From the NCBI GenBank assembly GCA_020080175.1, contig JAGHQL010000092.1:39330-103329 (forward strand): DNA of 64,000 nt, given 5' to 3'. Shown piece after piece: positions 60,644 to 64,000 of this stretch. The first letter of the stretch is position 1. The number at the start of each line of letters is the position of its first letter. This DNA is from Glutinoglossum americanum. Its lineage: Eukaryota > Ascomycota > Geoglossomycetes > Geoglossales > Geoglossaceae. Made by a program: the position numbers and the translations under genes. Below the pieces are notes generated by a model. It had not been told where the DNA came from. It did no database searches and was given only the letters and a program-made list of their open reading frames with translations.

Positions 60644-62400
60644 CTATTGAGCCTCATATCTCGTTTCTTGAGTACTAGCTAAGGGAATAGGATTAATTCT
60701 TTGTTGTAATTCGCCGATTTGCTGTCCTGGGGTGCCTGGGGCAGCCCCGAGGACTTTCGATTTCCGTTTGCGTAAGAGTAGAATAACTACCATCAACGCA
60801 ATTATAAATATAACCCCTCCTAGCACTCCACCCACAACTACACCTACTCTAATGTGGTGGGTCGTGAGAGCAGTGGTGCCCCCTATAGGGATAGAAGTCC
60901 CATTCGGGGCGACTCTCCATGAGAAGATGTCCTGTACCCCTATATTCCACCCCGCCAGCGGACTTGCATGAGCGACTGCCCAATTAGCGATAGTGGTAGG
61001 ACTTCGGTATTCGTGGCCAGAAGGGTCAAAATATTGTGTCCAAGTCAGGTTACTAAGGTCCAGAACGCTGACCAGTGACACACAACCAGGTTGTACTGTG
61101 CCCCCATCCACAACAGCACTCCAGCCTCCGATGCGAATGATTTTATCACCCACCACGTGACATACACACCCAGAGACTGATGAGTTAGTTGGCGTATTCA
61201 GACCATCGAAGAAGTGGAACCAACGGAACGACGGAAGTGAGAGAATGTCAATACCACGCGAGAAATCCCCGCTGGGTGGCCGTATTGGTTAGGGCATGCA
61301 CAGCAAAATCAGATAGCAGAACTTGGTTGGGAAAGGACGCACTTATAACAGTTGGGTGCTCTGCAGCTCCGGTCACCTCCAAGCATAAAGATATCGACAG
61401 TGCCAGTTTCGTTGCTTGAGGCGACTGCAAAACAGGCATCGTGGCGCGTATTTGGTAGGCTAGCATCGACCGAAGCTTCTTGCATGACCCAAGTGCGAGA
61501 TGCGATGTCGAACATGTGTATCTGGTCGAGTGTAGCCTAGCATTAAAGTCAGAACCGCTCTCTGGAACGTTAGGGTCCCTGTCTCCCAGTTGTCGTACAG
61601 CTGTCCTATTATCACCTGTACTACCGACATAATCCCCACTTAGTAGCACTAGCACACCTTCCCTGCCATAAGGGACATATACGAAGTTTCCATTCGCGAC
61701 TTGGCCCATGTTCGGCGCGCCAGGGGTTGTATAGTTAACCAGGCTCAAGTTTTCGGAATCGAATATCATAAGACCTGGAACCGGAGGCCCAGGCCAATTC
61801 CGACTGGTAGTGGGGACCGTGAGGTAGCTCGCCACCCCACCCATTGCAAAGGATAGGCCCCGGCCCGGGGCCGTGGCATATTCCAGGGAATTCGAGGCCA
61901 CGAACGAGTTGTATGTTGAGGAGATTGTGGACCATACATTGGCAGAGATATCGTATTTCCAGACGACAGGGACTCCTACGTCTTGGTGGTTTATCCCAGA
62001 AGTATTCTCGGATGGGAGAAAGCCGCCATATGCGTATAATTCTGTCCCGAGTCTGTTATGCCATAACGCACTGGCCGCTCTCAGCGGAACCGCTTCCGGC
62101 TTCAGGAATGATTGAATCGGGAGATTACCGCTACCCACGCGGAAAGGGGCTTCGAGGGAAAGTGACCAGAGGTAGTTATCTAGCCTAAGTCAGTTAATTG
62201 ACGTCGCAGCGATTGCGGTAGGCCGCAGCAATAAATCTTCCTGGAGGCCAAGTCACCGCGGCCTCGACCGCTTACTATCATCAGTCCAATAAGAGCAATT
62301 GGAAGGTGCATCGCAATGTCGCACCCGAACCTGCCCATCATTGACATATATCGTCTGTCCGATCAGGACACCTTCAAATCGCACCAGGGTCAGCGCTGAG
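60644..62400 (-). CDS. Kelch-repeat ectodomain protein with one transmembrane helix
   Basis: Exons joined in phase: about 62400-62276, 62179-61599, 61536-61343, 61271-60644. Kelch-like blades: GTELYAYGGFLPSEN, DVGVPVVWKYDISANVWSTI, HMFDIASRTWVMQEASVD, GTVDIFMLGGD, and IIRIGGWSAVVDGG with LDLSNLTWTQYFDP. Near the C-terminus is a membrane helix (VGVVVGGVLGGVIFIIALMVVILLL) followed by RKRKSK, so the propeller faces outside or the lumen. Many Asn-X-Ser/Thr sites occur. The first exon (GQTIYVNDGQVRVRHCDAPS) has no clear ATG or signal peptide, so the start is missing, possibly in another exon or lost. Similar kelch membrane proteins are common in ascomycetes; role unknown. Confidence 0.7.
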
Positions 62401-62977
62401 TTAGAACTTCGCCCCCTGTAAAGCGTACTTCAGCATAACTTACTAGCGGGACTCTCAAGTTTGCACACGTCATCAGGAAACGCAAACGCTTCGTGTGAAA
62501 GAGACATTTGGGTGTAGAAACTGCGGTAGAATAATCGCTGCTATTGCGTATATCGATAAGGAATAGGGTATGGATAGCTAGATAGTTGACTATTTCTAAC
62601 AGTCGCGGCGGCTCATCAAACAAGGGCGATTTCCTACATGGGGAGTTCTCCCGCTCCATTATTTAGAAGTGGTCATGCGCAAGCTCTTTCCTGAAGAGGT
62701 GCGGGGTAGAGGGATTTGTAATTGGTTTTTCGAATAACTTGGTTGTTCCATGAGTTGGGCCTAGACCTTCCGTCAGTTTGCCTGCATCTTGTGGCGCTCC
62801 AATCACGAATATCTCGACGAGCACGATAAGAGGGTATACAGATAGGGTCTCGGTACAGCCACTCCAACAATCTGCGCGGCCACTCCATTCTGTATAGTGA
62901 CTTCAAAAATTTGCATATTTACTTCGGTTTTTATAGCCAATCCAAATTCTAGTTAAAGGTTTTATTGGAATACCATA
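62401..62977. other. Intergenic, becoming AT-rich; no gene seen
   Basis: Two minus-strand frames (62390-62659 and 62673-62906) lack domain features. Confidence 0.4.
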
Positions 62978-63405
62978 TAACGTGGTTTATCAGTGAGCCG
63001 CGAATATCAGCGAGCCGCGGATCGCAAAACACACCAAAAATCAATATTTTCAACTCTCAATAACTCAATAACCACTTAATAAAAACGTCCGAAATTGAAG
63101 AATTAGAATATCCATATCTATGCGATGTTGCCATAAAGTTTATATGCAATACCAGTTGATCATTATGTCTAGGTAAGCATTTAGCATTATTTGAAGACTA
63201 AAAAATCACTTTTTTACCTTTCCTTTGAGCTAAGAGTCTATAAATCATATGGCAGTATCGCATAGGTATGGGTATTTTAATTCTTCAATTTGGCATATTT
63301 TTATTAAGTGGTTGTTGAGTTATTGAAAGTTAAAAATATTAATTTTTAGTATATTTTGCAATCCGCAGCTCACTAATATTCATGGCTCGCTGATAAACCA
63401 CATTA
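62978..63405. mobile_element. Fold-back MITE of the pogo/Tc1-mariner type, with long inverted repeats and TA target duplication
   Basis: The left arm starts TAACGTGGTTTATCAGTGAG and the right arm, read in reverse complement, starts TAATGTGGTTTATCAGCGAG. The two arms match over about 150 bp up to the shared CTATGCGAT (left to about 63128, right from about 63259). Differences are nearly all C/T or G/A. The subterminal unit GTGAGCCGCGAATATC is repeated. A direct TA flanks both ends (62976-62977 and 63406-63407). The 130-bp centre has no coding sequence, so it is non-autonomous, probably moved by a Fot1/pogo-like transposase such as the remnant at the window start. Confidence 0.88.
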
Positions 63406-63407
63406 TA

Positions 63408-64000
63408 GAATTTGAAATATTAAAGAAATGCAATAAATTGTTCAAAAAAAATAAGTACTACTTAGAAGAAGAAATATTAATATGTACATATAGTATATAT
63501 AAGAAAATAAATATAATTTTATTTAACAATAATGATTCTATCAAATATTAAAAATTTCTATACTTTTTTTCTTTTTTTTTATCAACTTTTTCATAAAAAT
63601 TTGACAAAAATTTATTTTGTTAAAGTATTTTTGGTTAAGAGTATATTAGTATTTATGAGATACTATAAGTACTTGAGGTTGTCAGTATAGCTGACAAGAT
63701 ATTTAGGGTCTCAAAAGGCTTTTTTGCTTTAAAAAAAGATATAAAGAATATAACTAGCATTGTCTATATTGTTTCCACTTGCTTCACTAGCTTGGTTGTG
63801 ACGGCCGCTTATATAAGCTAGGCCGCGAAGGTTGGGTGCCGTGGGCGTCAAGGCCGAGCTAGCCCTAGAGGGCTGGTCACGATGGAGCAAGGGAGGCCGG
63901 CCGTGTGGCACGACAGGAGGGTAGGCCTAATGGTCTTTAATAGTTTATCTAATGTGATTATGGTATTGACTGATGAGGTTCCCTTCCGGACCCTCCTCGG
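63408..64000. repeat. AT-rich, RIP-like sequence, then a GC-rich repeat fragment
   Basis: 63408-63730 is very AT-rich with no frame. From about 63677 (TGTCAGTATAGCTGACA, a short inverted-repeat word) the sequence turns into a GC-rich stretch at 63790-63940 that looks like the edge of a retroelement LTR or other repeat cut by the window end. Element type not established. Confidence 0.4.

Overview
The window is nuclear DNA of a filamentous ascomycete (Pezizomycotina). The evidence is many short introns (about 45-95 nt, GTRNGT donors, CTAAC/CTGAC branch sites, YAG acceptors), a fungal gene set (Pit-type phosphate permease, scytalone dehydratase, LaeA-like methyltransferase, HET, HeLo-like, BTB and PigL_N-like proteins), and AT-rich repeat islands whose copies differ mainly by C/T and G/A transitions, as expected from repeat-induced point mutation (RIP). 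Exon joins given here were derived by eye, by keeping reading frame and family motifs continuous; no database search was run.

Layout. 1-1.1 kb: decayed Fot1/pogo transposon beside a truncated HeLo-like gene (-). 2.1-6.3 kb: kinase, ankyrin and TPR-like exons (+) that join in frame into one 1230-codon gene interrupted by one nonsense codon. 7.0-9.1 kb: STAND-type N-terminal domain fused to a Ste20/PAK-like kinase (+). 9.8-12.2 kb: NTF2-like protein and an unknown protein (+). 13.1-15.3 kb: AidB-like acyl-CoA dehydrogenase (-). 16.4-18.8 kb: 11-exon phosphate permease (-). 21.3-22.1 kb: unknown gene with a nonsense codon (-). 23.4-24.1 kb: scytalone dehydratase (-). 26.2-27.0 kb: Cys-rich membrane glycoprotein (-). 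28.0-29.9 kb: CorA-like pseudogene (+). 31.8-32.7 kb: intronless organomercurial lyase (MerB) with a thioredoxin-like N-terminus (+). 33-35.3 kb: Pif1-like helicase remnant and an AT-rich repeat block. 35.6-36.4 kb: BTB gene (+). 37.3-38.8 kb: LaeA-like methyltransferase (-). 40.0-41.9 kb: cytochrome P450 (-). 44.0-45.1 kb: BTB gene (-). 45.7-49.7 kb: two fungal genes of unknown function (+). 50.4-52.6 kb: HET protein (-). 53.0-55.6 kb: ABC-F ATPase (-). 56.9-60.1 kb: GH2 beta-galactosidase (-). 60.6-62.4 kb: kelch membrane protein (-). 62.98-63.41 kb: fold-back MITE with TA target duplication in AT-rich DNA.

How it fits together. Ordinary metabolic genes (permease, acyl-CoA dehydrogenase, beta-galactosidase, ABC-F) alternate with accessory genes: self/non-self-type proteins (HeLo-like, kinase-ankyrin-TPR, STAND-N-kinase, HET), tailoring enzymes without a core synthase (methyltransferase, P450, scytalone dehydratase) and a probable bacterial acquisition (merB). 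Several accessory genes carry lone nonsense codons, each explicable by one C-to-T change. The strongest candidates for new biology are the two non-RD kinases built into immune-like architectures at 2-9 kb and the fungal MerB.
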